Source: Calliphora vicina (Eukaryota > Arthropoda > Insecta > Diptera > Calliphoridae). From it: 64,000 nt of DNA. Below, piece after piece: positions 32,241 to 41,126 of this stretch. The notes below the pieces were generated by a model. The model had not been told where the DNA came from, did not search any database, and saw only the letters and a list, made by a program, of their open reading frames with translations. The stretch spans positions 163,538,726 through 163,602,725 of the forward strand of contig NC_088780.1 in the NCBI RefSeq assembly GCF_958450345.1, read 5' to 3'. Numbering within the stretch: position 1 is the stretch's first letter; each line of letters opens with the position of its first letter. The translations under genes were made by a program, and so were the position numbers.

Positions 32241-32889
32241 GTTTTTTACAAGTATATATGTAAATTCGCCTTGGTTTTTTGCATTATTATATTTATTCGA
32301 AATTGCTTTGAACAGTATTTTTCGGGTAAACATTTGGCACTTTAAAAATTTGTTCCTAACGGATTTTCCGGTTTTATTTCTTTTTTAATCCCCATACAAT
32401 TTTTATACTCACCACGATTTTTATTCACCAAAAATAATATAGCAAAACTGTTATATAAATTTGTGTTATATTTTTGTATAAAAAATAAAACTGTTATACA
32501 AAAACCCACAGAAAAATATCAAGAGATGCCAGAGAGATTTTACTTCAGTAAATATCAGTGTCGCCACACTTCATGTGTAAATTAAAGCCCAAACACAATA
32601 AATATGTTTCATTCTATAAGTCGATTATTCGAACAATCGTCCAAAAATCGATTAACTAGAAAATGTCGACTTTAATTTAATTGCAACAGTATATAACAGA
32701 AATAAAATAATAGCTTACAATTTGGTAAACGTGCATTTTTTCTAGTGTAAGTTGCAACCTAAAATATGCTCTTAAAATATAAAAAAATATATAATAAAAA
32801 TAGCTGGCTATGTCTGATTTCAAAGTTTCATTAAAAAAATATATAAGAAGGAAATAAAATATTGATAACATAAATTAAAATTGATTATT
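32241..32889. other. AT-rich spacer with orphan TIR
   Basis: aaattcgccttgg at 32262-32274 is an isolated end of the CCAAGGCGAATT MITE family seen at 36.9-37.3 kb. Nothing else recognised. Confidence 0.45.
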
Positions 32890-33010
32890 ATAGGCATAGA
32901 ATAATATATCCATAGAAGTGTTACTGAGAGGGAAAAAACCTAAGTCTGTTGTCAAAAACCTAAGTCGTGAGAATGTATTTGTACATAGTTTTGAGATTGT
33001 ATTGGTGGCT
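32890..33010. mobile_element. Decayed CATAGA-type MITE, copy 3 (left part)
   Basis: catagaataatatatccata then cctaagtctgttgtcaaaaa (32940-32959) and cctaagtcgtgagaatgtat. The right end is not visible. Confidence 0.55.
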
Positions 33011-33129
33011 TTTTTAATTTTCACCAGACACACAGAGTTCTATAAAAATTTTTAAATTTTAATTTATTTAAATTAAATTCTACCACAAATAAAAATAAGT
33101 GTCAAAAATTTATAAAAAATTATTTTTAT

Positions 33130-33240
33130 AAACGGATAATGTCTTATTTCTGGAGGACATTTATATGGGGGCTATGTGAAATACATGGACAACCAGCCAG
33201 ATAGACGTACGGAAGGACATCGTTAAATCGACTCAAAAAT
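33130..33240 (+). repeat. Fragment of TATACCC-family repeat
   Basis: ggacatttatatgggggcta (33155-33174), tggacaaccagccagatag and ggaaggacatcgttaaatcg (33210-33229) match 8760-8960. Confidence 0.7.
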
Positions 33241-33529
33241 AAAAATTATTTTGTAAAAAATTGCAATGGATTTTGGAGCATTCAAAATGTATGTAGAATC
33301 TACATTGTAGATTAACATCTGAATTAATTCGGCATAATCAATTTAAATAGAATTATCAAAAAACCTTACAATGATTTGTTATATTAAAGACTGAGCCAAT
33401 TAAAAAAAAACTTGTTGTTGCAATTATATCATTGGGACTCAAAATTCCATGACTTTTCCTATGTTTGTTAGTTTCTCATCCATTGTTTCGTCTACCGATA
33501 TATGTACATGCCACTCAAAAAAGGAATGT

Positions 33530-33550
33530 AACGTCTATAATATAGACGTT
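33530..33550. other. Palindrome AACGTCTATA-n-TATAGACGTT
   Basis: 10-bp perfect arms with a single central base, immediately followed by a second related palindrome (tataatatagacgtctataa, 33556-33576). Confidence 0.7.
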
Positions 33551-33779
33551 AAATTCTATAATATAGACGTCTATAATATAAACTTTAAATACAGACTCTA
33601 TATCCACATTAAATCAAGCATTTATTGGAGAGTGGAATCAAATTTCTGCAGAAACGACAAAAAAATTAACATTGTCAATGCAAGTTATTGAGATTTTAAT
33701 TTAAAAAGAGAAAATTTCTTAAACATTTTTTTGTGAAAAAAATTTTACAAAAAAAACATTTTTTTTTGATGAATAGAAG
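33551..33779. other. AT-rich spacer
   Basis: The second palindrome of the pair above, then poly-A/T. No gene. Confidence 0.35.
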
Positions 33780-33897
33780 AATTCGGGGTAAAAATATTTT
33801 TACGATTTTGACCAATTGTAGGTCAGACTTACTAAGGTGTTATACATATACGCCGTTTTAAAGGTCTTTGAAATATCCATATTGTCTATGTTATAAT
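33780..33897 (+). repeat. TATACCC-family fragment, host of the next MITE
   Basis: ttcggggtaaaaatattttt, ccaattgtaggtcagactta and aaggtctttgaaatatccat correspond in reverse to 12160-12255. Confidence 0.7.
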
Positions 33898-34505
33898 TAG
33901 AGTTTTTCACGGGAATTCCCGGGATGAGAAATCTCAGTATTTTCAATCCCGAAAACCCGGTAAATTGTGCAAGAATTCCCAGGAATTATTTTTCTTAGTT
34001 TTATTTGATGTTTTTTTGAACATAACTTTCTTTAAAAGATGCTTAAAGCTCTAAAATAGATGCAAAAGAATCATACAACAAAAAAGATGGGTTTACTTCA
34101 AGTTTTAATTAACATCTTTACTTAATTTTTGATTTAATAAGCTAAATATTGCCAATTCAATATTAAAAAATAAAAATAAAAATTTTATTTTTTGGGAATT
34201 AACAGAATTAATTGTAGTCTGACGAAGGTAGAACAAAATATAATGGAAATTGAAGCCATTCCGATACAAATGACAAATGGTGACAGGTTTGTATATAATA
34301 TAACCAAAATTATAAATCGAGTCAGTTTATCTCTTTATATTAAATTTTTATTGTTTTTTTATTTATATTTTAAACCAAAGACATTTTCTAGATTTTTAAA
34401 GAAGTCTACATTCTTAAAATTGAATAATTTGTTCTAGGCGGGAATTACCGGGGTCCAGGGAAATTTCAAAATTAATACCGATTTCCCGGGAAATGAAAAA
34501 CTCTA
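33898..34505. mobile_element. hAT-type MITE, TIR TAGAGTTTTTCA
   Basis: 608 bp. Left TAGAGTTTTTCACGGGAATT, right CCCGGGAAATGAAAAACTCTA: TIR TAGAGTTTTTCA with CCCGGGA repeats just inside (cgggaattcccggga at 33910-33924, cgggaattaccggg at 34439-34452, tttcccgggaaa at 34482-34493). 8-bp flanks gttataat / gtgataaa match at 6 positions, an ageing 8-bp duplication. The 81-codon frame inside shows no domain. hAT assignment rests on TIR/TSD only. Confidence 0.82.
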
Positions 34506-34800
34506 GTGATAAATCAGCAGAATGTATCATAAATGTTTAATTTGAACTGAAGCTTTTAAGAATGCACTGGAAACAGTGTTGAAAGCTTTGACTGTAAAAC
34601 GTACGTACAAATTGATTTTTTAATCAAACAAAACAATATTTACACTACTTAATAAAAACAACACTTGTAGTAATCTGGCATCCACCCCTTCATAACAAAA
34701 CGAAACAACAAAAACACCTGTATAACAGTTTCTAGAAACTAAACAGAGACAACAGCATAATAAAATAAGACAAAAATAGTCAATTGTGAACGTAAATCGA
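34506..34800. promoter_or_regulatory. Upstream region of the heat-shock promoter
   Basis: Sequence between the last mobile element and the core promoter. AACAA-rich. Contains a two-unit heat-shock half element TTCTAGAA at 34730-34737 (about -175). No ORF. Confidence 0.45.
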
Positions 34801-34825
34801 TAAAGCTAGAACGGGGTGGTTGATG

Positions 34826-34843
34826 GAATTTTCCTGAACATTC
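34826..34843. promoter_or_regulatory. Heat-shock element, four perfect units
   Basis: GAAttTTCctGAAcaTTC: four strictly alternating GAA/TTC units at exact 5-bp spacing, the canonical site for the HSF trimer (three units suffice). Centred about 75 bp upstream of the predicted start, the usual place of the proximal HSE in fly heat-shock genes. By chance a perfect 12-position match is very rare. The core promoter elements that follow at the right distances strengthen it. Confidence 0.85.
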
Positions 34844-34876
34844 TGTGCATGTGGTAGTGAACACGTACGCCACGGG

Positions 34877-34913
34877 TATAAATACGACCACACAGCGACC
34901 AGGAAAATCATTC
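34877..34913 (+). promoter_or_regulatory. Core promoter: TATA box and initiator
   Basis: TATAAATA at 34877-34884 and TCATTC at 34908-34913 (fits the arthropod initiator TCAKTY). With A at 34910 as +1 the TATA box starts at -33, the standard spacing. A GC-richer stretch (acacgtacgccacggg) precedes it. No downstream promoter element found, as usual for TATA genes. Confidence 0.8.
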
Positions 34914-35469
34914 GTAAAGAAAAAGTCAACTGGTGTGTGCCTCCAAGGAAAATAAAGTGAAAAAGTTTAAAGTGTAAATAATTGAAATAAATAGTGAAGA
35001 AAGTTAAAAAAGTGTTTTTTTTGTGTAAAAGAAAAGTGTGTGAGCCATTATTAAAAAAATGGCTTTGCGTTGCAAATTATTGCGAAATGAGCATTTTTGC
35101 TCCACAAATAGTAGGCTGAAATGATAGACCAGCTGGAAGGAAAATGCAGTAGAGCATTATGAAATTGAAAGGAGAAATTTGCTGGTGCAAGGAAGATTTT
35201 TGCTGCAGAGTTTTTAGTCAGAAAGAAAATACAAATGGGCTGAAATTTGCTGAAGAGGTTTTTCCAAGCCGAGAAAATGATGAGGTTGCTTTCTAAGAAA
35301 GATATTTTAAAGGACCAACGTTGAGACATCCACTACTGGGTGTATATAAGAAAGTTTTTTCTCCACGATCCCGTAGAGATTTTCCCTACCAAGAGGTCTT
35401 TTAATGAGGAGTGTATATATATAGAGCAGGGTAATAGAGTTGTGTGCTCCGGAAGCCTCTACTGACTAG
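34910..35469 (+). ncRNA. Exon 1 of a candidate hsr-omega-like heat-shock lncRNA
   Basis: Predicted transcript start 34910, exon end at the donor CTAG|GTAAAT (35470). The leader (+1 to +149) is A-rich, poor in structure and contains no AUG, as in fly heat-shock mRNAs that are translated during stress. The first AUG opens a 21-codon ORF (35059). After it the exon has no long frame. Drosophila hsr-omega (93D puff) has the same plan: HSF-driven promoter, exon of about half a kilobase, a 23-27 codon ORF starting a little over 100 nt in, one intron, then kilobases of tandem repeats. The repeats here start about 4.4 kb downstream and run to the window end. Identity as hsr-omega is inferred from architecture only. 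It could be another HSF-driven non-coding transcript or a heat-shock gene whose body was lost. Confidence 0.55.
35059..35124 (+). CDS. Short leader ORF, 21 codons (ORF-omega-like)
   Basis: First AUG of the predicted transcript, in good context (AAAAAAATGG). Encodes 21 residues, basic, with two cysteines (MALRCKLLRNEH... ending SRLK), no signal peptide or domain. In Drosophila hsr-omega a comparable small ORF is translated and is thought to couple cytoplasmic transcript turnover to ribosome activity rather than to make a working peptide. Here position (+150) and length are similar. Whether the peptide is conserved was not tested. Being the first AUG in an AUG-less leader is the main evidence. 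Short ORFs are common by chance. Confidence 0.4.
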   Translation: MALRCKLLRNEHFCSTNSRLK

Positions 35470-36892
35470 GTAAATTTAAAACAAATTGCCAAAAAAGCGT
35501 AAGCATTTTTCTTAGATTTTAAGTTTTCTATTTATTACGTATATATATGTATTTTATGGTATCTATCATATATATTTTTTCTAGAAAATTTATATGTAAC
35601 TGCGCAATTTACAGCCACTATTTTACAGAAATTAATTGATTTTTCAACCAAATGATTCATATACTTTTTTTTGCTTGAAAAATATCTGTATACTTGAATA
35701 TTTTTGTTTGTTTACTGTTATACATATTATTGTGTATCTATATCTGTCTCTATTGCGCACATTACAAATGCGCTGTAATTTCTGGTTTAACATTGAATTT
35801 TTACTTATATATCTTGTAAACGCGTATATGATATTTTATTTATGGAAAATTTTTCATCTTGATAATTATTTTAAACATATGTTTTGCGAGAATTTCATGA
35901 GATTATGAAAATAGTTTACAATTATTTTGATATATTTCTTATTAATTTATAATTTCATAAGTCTTGGAAAATAGTTTTTAAATATTTTCTCAGTAAAATC
36001 TTCTTACAGCCAGCTGTTCATTTGATAAAAAGTTTATTTATTTTAAAAATGTTAATATATTTCGAAATATTAAAAGAACTCTAAAGATGTTATTTCTTTT
36101 TAAGTAAAAATCTACTTACAATTATTTAATTATTCCATAATTTCTTTTGTTTTAAAAACAATTTAATTTCCTTTAAAGGAATTATAATAAATTCTAGAAA
36201 TTTCCTTATTTTTCTATTAATTTCTCATATAAATTTTCATACCCCCTGCTGTGCCCCCTTGATTAGAAAAAAATGTAACTGCGCAATTTACATTTCCCCA
36301 CTGTTATTCGCTACACCCTTTGTTTACTTGTTATATTTAGTACAACAACACTGAATATTCTCTTCTGCTTTCTATATTTCTTTAAACATTTCAATCAAAG
36401 ATGTTTTCAAAATTATTTCCTGTTTTATTAAATTTCACTTATTCTAAATTCAAATAGTTATTTCCTGTGTAGTGTTTGTCTATTCTATTTTATCAAATAC
36501 AATTAAATTTACTCCTCCCTTCATTGTTTTCTATTTGTTATACATAAAAATGTTGAATACAGAATTTTTCTCTACATTTATAATGTTATGGTCCCCTGCT
36601 GTTGATAAAAGCCTAAACCACGTATAATGTAAAGTTTACATTTAATTCTAAACTATAACATTTGTACAAAACAACTGTAAACGTAGAGTGTAAATAAACT
36701 GTTAACATATTGCCCCTCTCTGTTTTTATACATCGATTTCATCACATTCTCCAACAACACAACACACTCATACGTGTTGTTTACATTTTGCTGTTCTCCT
36801 CCATAATAAATTCAAAAGTATAACAAAAACAACTGTATAAGTACAGAGAGTAAATTTAATTGTTCTCCATATCCCCCTTTTCTTTTATACAG
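35470..36892 (+). other. Predicted intron of the heat-shock transcript
   Basis: Donor GTAAAT at 35470. Best acceptor: a pyrimidine tract ccccctttttctttt-like run (36873-36888) ending in atacag at 36892. Upstream are similar tract modules (tgcccctctctgtttttata at 36711-36730, ttctcctcc at 36793), each after an aacaactgta..gta.agagtaaat block (36669, 36827), so the acceptor region itself looks duplicated. An exact 18-base repeat, gtaactgcgcaatttaca, occurs at 35596 and 36275. Intron length of about 1.4 kb is about twice that of Drosophila hsr-omega. Alternative acceptors further down cannot be excluded, and no splicing evidence is available. Confidence 0.4.
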
Positions 36893-36895
36893 AAA

Positions 36896-37176
36896 CCAAG
36901 GCGAATTTATTACAAGGTGTTGTCGATTCTACAGCTAGCACAACATTTACAAAAACCACTTGTAATTTGCTTACATATGTATGGGCTATCAATGTCTGCC
37001 TGTTGTTTTTGTTTCTTTTACGTTTGTTGTGGTTTTCGCCGCAACACTTGTAAATTTGAAAGCTCAAATAACTAAAGAAAACAATCAGCTGTGCTGCAGA
37101 GACCTGAAGCGGCGGCGGCTCATAGCCGGCTATCAGCCGACTAAAGCATAATTATTAATTTTTAAATTCGCCTTGG
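36896..37176. mobile_element. MITE, TIR CCAAGGCGAATT
   Basis: 281 bp between CCAAGGCGAATTTATTACAA and AAATTCGCCTTGG. Starts 4 bp after the predicted acceptor. No clear duplication of flanks (cagaaa / acccaa). The family is represented again at 37247-37285 and by an orphan end at 32262. Confidence 0.65.
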
Positions 37177-37246
37177 ACCCAAACGTATACAATACTTTCG
37201 CTTCAACTGCTACTAACAGCTGCGGTTAAATATATGTATGTATATT

Positions 37247-37285
37247 CCAAGGCGAATTAAATATAATACAGTGAATTCGCCTTGG
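37247..37285. mobile_element. Tiny 39-bp copy of the CCAAGGCGAATT MITE
   Basis: CCAAGGCGAATT, 15 bases, AATTCGCCTTGG: essentially two TIRs joined, flanked by a perfect 6-bp direct repeat TATATT (37241-37246, 37286-37291). Confidence 0.75.
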
Positions 37286-37450
37286 TATATTCAGAGTAGT
37301 CCAATCAGTTTTTATTTTTATGTAGCATGTAAAGTACGAAAATGTATAATAAACATGCGAACTGATTGAGTTACGTTTGTTTCACCCTTGCGTAGTGTCA
37401 GTTGCAGTTGTAGCAAAAGTATTGTATGTGTTTGGGCCTTGTCCCCCTAT

Positions 37451-37589
37451 CTCTATAATTGACATACATTTATCATAACCATTAATGACTAACAATTTTG
37501 TCATAACGAATACTACCTATACCTGATAATTTGTTTATCTTGATTTTGATGTTTAAAATGACAACAATTTATCAGATATAGACATAGAG
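37451..37589. mobile_element. Decayed copy of the CTCCCTGTCTATAC MITE
   Basis: 139 bp. Ends ctctataattgacat and tatagacatagag. Shares cattaatgac, aacaattttgtcataacga and tacctgataattt with the intact copy at 16563-16766. Flank duplication not visible. Confidence 0.7.
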
Positions 37590-39330
37590 TAATAGGTTGA
37601 GCAGGTTTATTTACCAACTATTCTAAAATGTCTGGCCCTCGCCCTCCTCTCCTATCTTTTATATTACTGTATTCCAATAACATAGTGTCACACATTTTTG
37701 TCCCCCTTTTTATTATTATAACTTTTTTTTATGAAAACTAATCTTATTTAAGCTTTAATTTATTACCAAAAAATAAAAATAAAACTAAAATTATTTATTT
37801 TATATAAGTTACCATTAATTTTTTTAAAAAACTTACAAAAACTTTCTTTTTTTTAAACCATTTAGCAAATTTTATATCTCTTTGGGCGGCCTTATTCTCA
37901 TAAAACATTAAAAGATTTTGTTTGCTAAGTCAGTCTCGCCCTAGTCTCTCGTATCTCGTTTAAAATCCAAAAATTAACAACAGAAATACAAATTACAACG
38001 ATACAAGCCAATAACATATAAAAAATCGTAGAATAAAAAAAGGTAAAAAATAACCACCAATCAACAACATTTCCCTAAGCGAAATTTGTACAGAAAAAAA
38101 TAAGCGATCAGATACAGAAAATGTATTGAAAAAGCCCTCTTTTTAAGCGAATAAAAAAGCGAAATTATACCCAATAAAACTTAAAAGACAGAAATGCCAA
38201 AAAATAATAAAGCTCAGTAAACAGAACGAGAAGACAGACAGGCAGGCAGGTCGGCACAAATAAATAAATGTTTGTAAAGAGAAAATCAGGCAGGCAGAGT
38301 ATGTAAGACCGTGCGTTCCGTTCGTTCGTACACTAAAAGTCAGTCATAATATCATACGATGATGATAACGAAAGAGAAGACTACTACTTCCTAGACCATA
38401 AATCAGCGGCCAAAATATATACCTCTATGTTATATGTATATGTATGTTTTAAGACAAACAATTTAACAAAAGCGCCCAAAAATGGTTTTTTTTTACAAAT
38501 CACTCACATTTAAAACATCATCATTAAATACTATTATTTTGTTTTTTAAAATAATGTTTATATAAATAGAAAACAAAAGCGTTATTTTCACAAAAAAAAG
38601 AAGAAAAAAGGGCCAGTGTTAGTTAGTGTCTATACACTTGAATACACTTAAAAACCCTAAAAAAATATTTCCAAAAAAAAAAATTAAAAAAAAAATAACT
38701 GAAAATACGCTAAAATTAATAACACCAACCAATTTAAGTTGTAAGGTTTTTTAAATCATTCTAAGATTTTTAACCACCAAAAACTCATCTATTCTAAGCT
38801 TTTTTTGTAGATTTTATTAAAAAATAATTGTTTTCTTAATTTATAAGCATTAGTTTTGATGTTTTTCATTTTCTGTTGTTTTTAATACCACATAAATACA
38901 AAAGAAACAAAATTCTGTTTTTGTTTTTCCAAACAAAATTGTTGAAAAAAAATTTATAAATTTAACAAAAAAAAAGATAAAAAAAAATTTAAAACAAGCT
39001 AAAGATATTTAATAAAATTTGAATAATTTTTTCTATACCACCTTGAAAACGTTTTTTCTTATAATTAAAAAAAAATATACAAAAAATAAACTGCCATAAT
39101 TTTGAGTTTTAAACACTTAACGAGGCAGTTTAGATTTAATATTTTAATTTTACAGCGAAAATCAAACTAATATATTACAAAGTGAGTAGATTTTTTACAT
39201 TTATATAACATTACACATTCTATTATATATGAAAGAGGGGGGTTAATTTTAAAATAAATTTAATATAAATCAAATCAACGAAATTTTATATTAAAAATAA
39301 AACTATAAAATAAGTAAAATACATAATAAA

Positions 39331-39921
39331 CAAAATTAAAAGAAGAGGGCATAAATATTAATAAAACGCGAAGAACGAATAAAAGAAAATATTTATAAAA
39401 TGGCGAATTCCATTACTGATAATACAAACATTTACACATAAAAACAAAACGAAAAAGAGGGTGTGAAAGCAAAAAACATACTTACATACTCTATAAAATT
39501 AAGAAGCGTTCATATTATAAATCAGTATAAAATTAAAATACCTACTTAAACTTATTTAATACCTACCTATAAATACAATAATTAAGCGAAAATAATGAAC
39601 GAAAGGGGTTAATACTTGATAAAAATGCGATGCGTTCTGAAATATAATAAATATAAATGGCCAACAATGCGTTAAATAATTGAAAATCTTTTGAAATTTT
39701 AAAATGTATAAAATTGATATCATTATAGATTTGCGTTAAGAAAATGCGTGTTAAATAATAAGCGACAAATACAGAATTTAAATAAAATGATATACATAAA
39801 TCTAAAATTGAAACAATAGCGGGGATATTAAACGAGCAATAGTAAAGAAACGATTTATAAACTAATTTTGGAATGAAAAAAAGAGATATTTTAAATATTT
39901 TTAGGAAAAAATAGTAAATTG
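39331..39921 (+). repeat. Start of the repeat zone (diverged units)
   Basis: GCG-containing words (aacgcgaagaacg, ttaagcgaaaataatg, atgcgttaaata, tttgcgttaag, aagcgacaaata) recur every 30-60 bp in A/T-rich DNA. The module ttttgaaattttaaaatgta (39691-39711) is the earliest copy of one common in the later arrays. The 147-codon minus frame 39563-40006 crosses a mobile-element boundary and is F/I/Y-rich. I treat it as chance. Confidence 0.5.
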
Positions 39922-41126
39922 TAGAGTCCGAAGGGTTTTCCAGTCTGAAATCGAATCTAATATTCGGACAAAAAGTCATTATTCGACCTAATCCGAAACT
40001 TTTCAAATTTGCAAAAAAAAAAAATTATTCGATATCGAGTAAAATTTATCGTAATTTCCTTATTTGAGATTACGGCATTCAATATTGTACAAATTTAATA
40101 CATTTTATTATAATTTCGATATCGAAATAATTTTTCAATACGATAGCTCGCTGAATTCATCATGAATGCGGCTTATTTTAAGGTGTCCTGAACTGAGAAG
40201 TTCTTTTTTTTTAGTTCAGTTCAGTTTTTAAACATTGATTATGAAAGGTTCTTTCATTAAGCACATCCTCTCTTTAAATTTAAATAAAACGAAGTGAAAA
40301 TTTTTTATTATTTATTTTGAAAGTACTCATACTCATGAAATATAACATTGTGCAAATGTACGCCGAAGTTTCACTTCGAAATGTCTAATTTTCCATGACT
40401 GGCTCATAAATTAGTCTGGAATGGGTAATGTTACCTTTGACGGCTGCTGTGTTTTGTGGCTTATTCCCATAGACATGTGCCCTGTGAAATACCTACAAGG
40501 AAGTCTGATGGGGTCAAATCGCACGATCTCGATGGGCAGTTCATATCAACTCCACCTGAGATGACCATGCCCTCAAATCGGTCTTGGAGAATGTTCAATG
40601 TGTCTTATGACACATTGTTGAAACCACCATGTTGGTAATCATCGCCGTTGCTGGCGATATCCTGACTAGCCTCGTTCTCAACGAAATATGGACCGCCAGA
40701 CTAACAGTGAATTTTTCGGGATGAAAGCTCTTCGATATCATGTGGATTCGTATCTTCCCAAATTAGAAAATTTTGTTTGTTGACGAACCCATTCATGTGC
40801 CTTATGGCATAAGATAATTTGTTGATGAAAATTAGGGTCAGTTTCCAACTGCTTTAGACCCATTAAATTGTTGAACGCTATAACCGTGCATGGTTAACTT
40901 CAAAACAAGCTGAAGAAATGACAGCCAATTAGACATATGCATGAATCCGCTATCAACTATCAAAATTCGGAAAAAACTATTGGAAAATAGTTCAAAATTT
41001 GTTTCTACTTAAAAATTCAATAATCTTTGTTTTTCCTTTATAAAAGTTTCGGTATTCGGCCAAATTTTGACCGAATATTAGGCGGTTTTTTGCCTAAACC
41101 GATACAGAATATTCGCTTGGACTCTA
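39922..41126. mobile_element. hAT-like element containing a mariner remnant
   Basis: Ends TAGAGTCC (39922) and GGACTCTA (41126). Inside both ends lie clusters of CGAATATT/AATATTCGG words (39959, 41048, 41078, 41108). 8-bp flanks gtaaattg / caaattta agree at 5 central positions, a possible old 8-bp duplication. The 1.2-kb span includes the transposase fragment at 40440-40900. It interrupts the repeat zone. Confidence 0.6.
40440..40900 (-). pseudogene. mariner-like transposase fragment (family M, copy 2)
   Basis: Minus-strand pieces: VNKQNFLIWED (about 40765-40800), IEELSSRKIHC, then GGPYFVENEASQDIASNGDDY (two overlapping blocks, 40640-40705), and VISGGVDMNCPSRSCDLTPS DF (in two pieces, 40505-40570). 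Same order as the fragment at 19140-19452: NKQNxRxW, PYFFEN, NGERY and then the NWPPRSCDLTPLD block, here with SCDLTPSD retained. The QQDGATCHTA segment is again missing, so copies 1 and 2 may share one internally deleted ancestor. Stops and shifts make it non-functional. Confidence 0.8.

Larger units (their letters stand above)
36893..39330 (+). ncRNA. Predicted exon 2 region before the repeats
   Basis: From the acceptor to the start of the tandem arrays there is no open frame longer than about 70 codons. The region is AT-rich with A-runs and scattered AATAAA, any of which could end a short isoform (Drosophila hsr-omega makes short transcripts that stop before the repeats). Three MITE-like insertions lie in its first 700 bp (36896, 37247, 37451). 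A GC-rich patch (ggcggcggctc) sits at 37111-37121. From about 38060 the word aagcg/gcgaaa begins to recur, foreshadowing the downstream repeats. Confidence 0.35.

Noticed and set aside
34877..35469. Promoter plus exon as the remains of a retrotransposon LTR
   Set aside because: No TG...CA bounded repeat surrounds it, no second copy in the window, and the HSE is not a feature of the L1 LTRs here.
39563..40006. 147-codon minus-strand open frame, the longest in the window
   Set aside because: Rich in F/I/Y/S as expected from AT-rich DNA, no domain, and it crosses the left end of the hAT-like element at 39922 inside the repeat zone.
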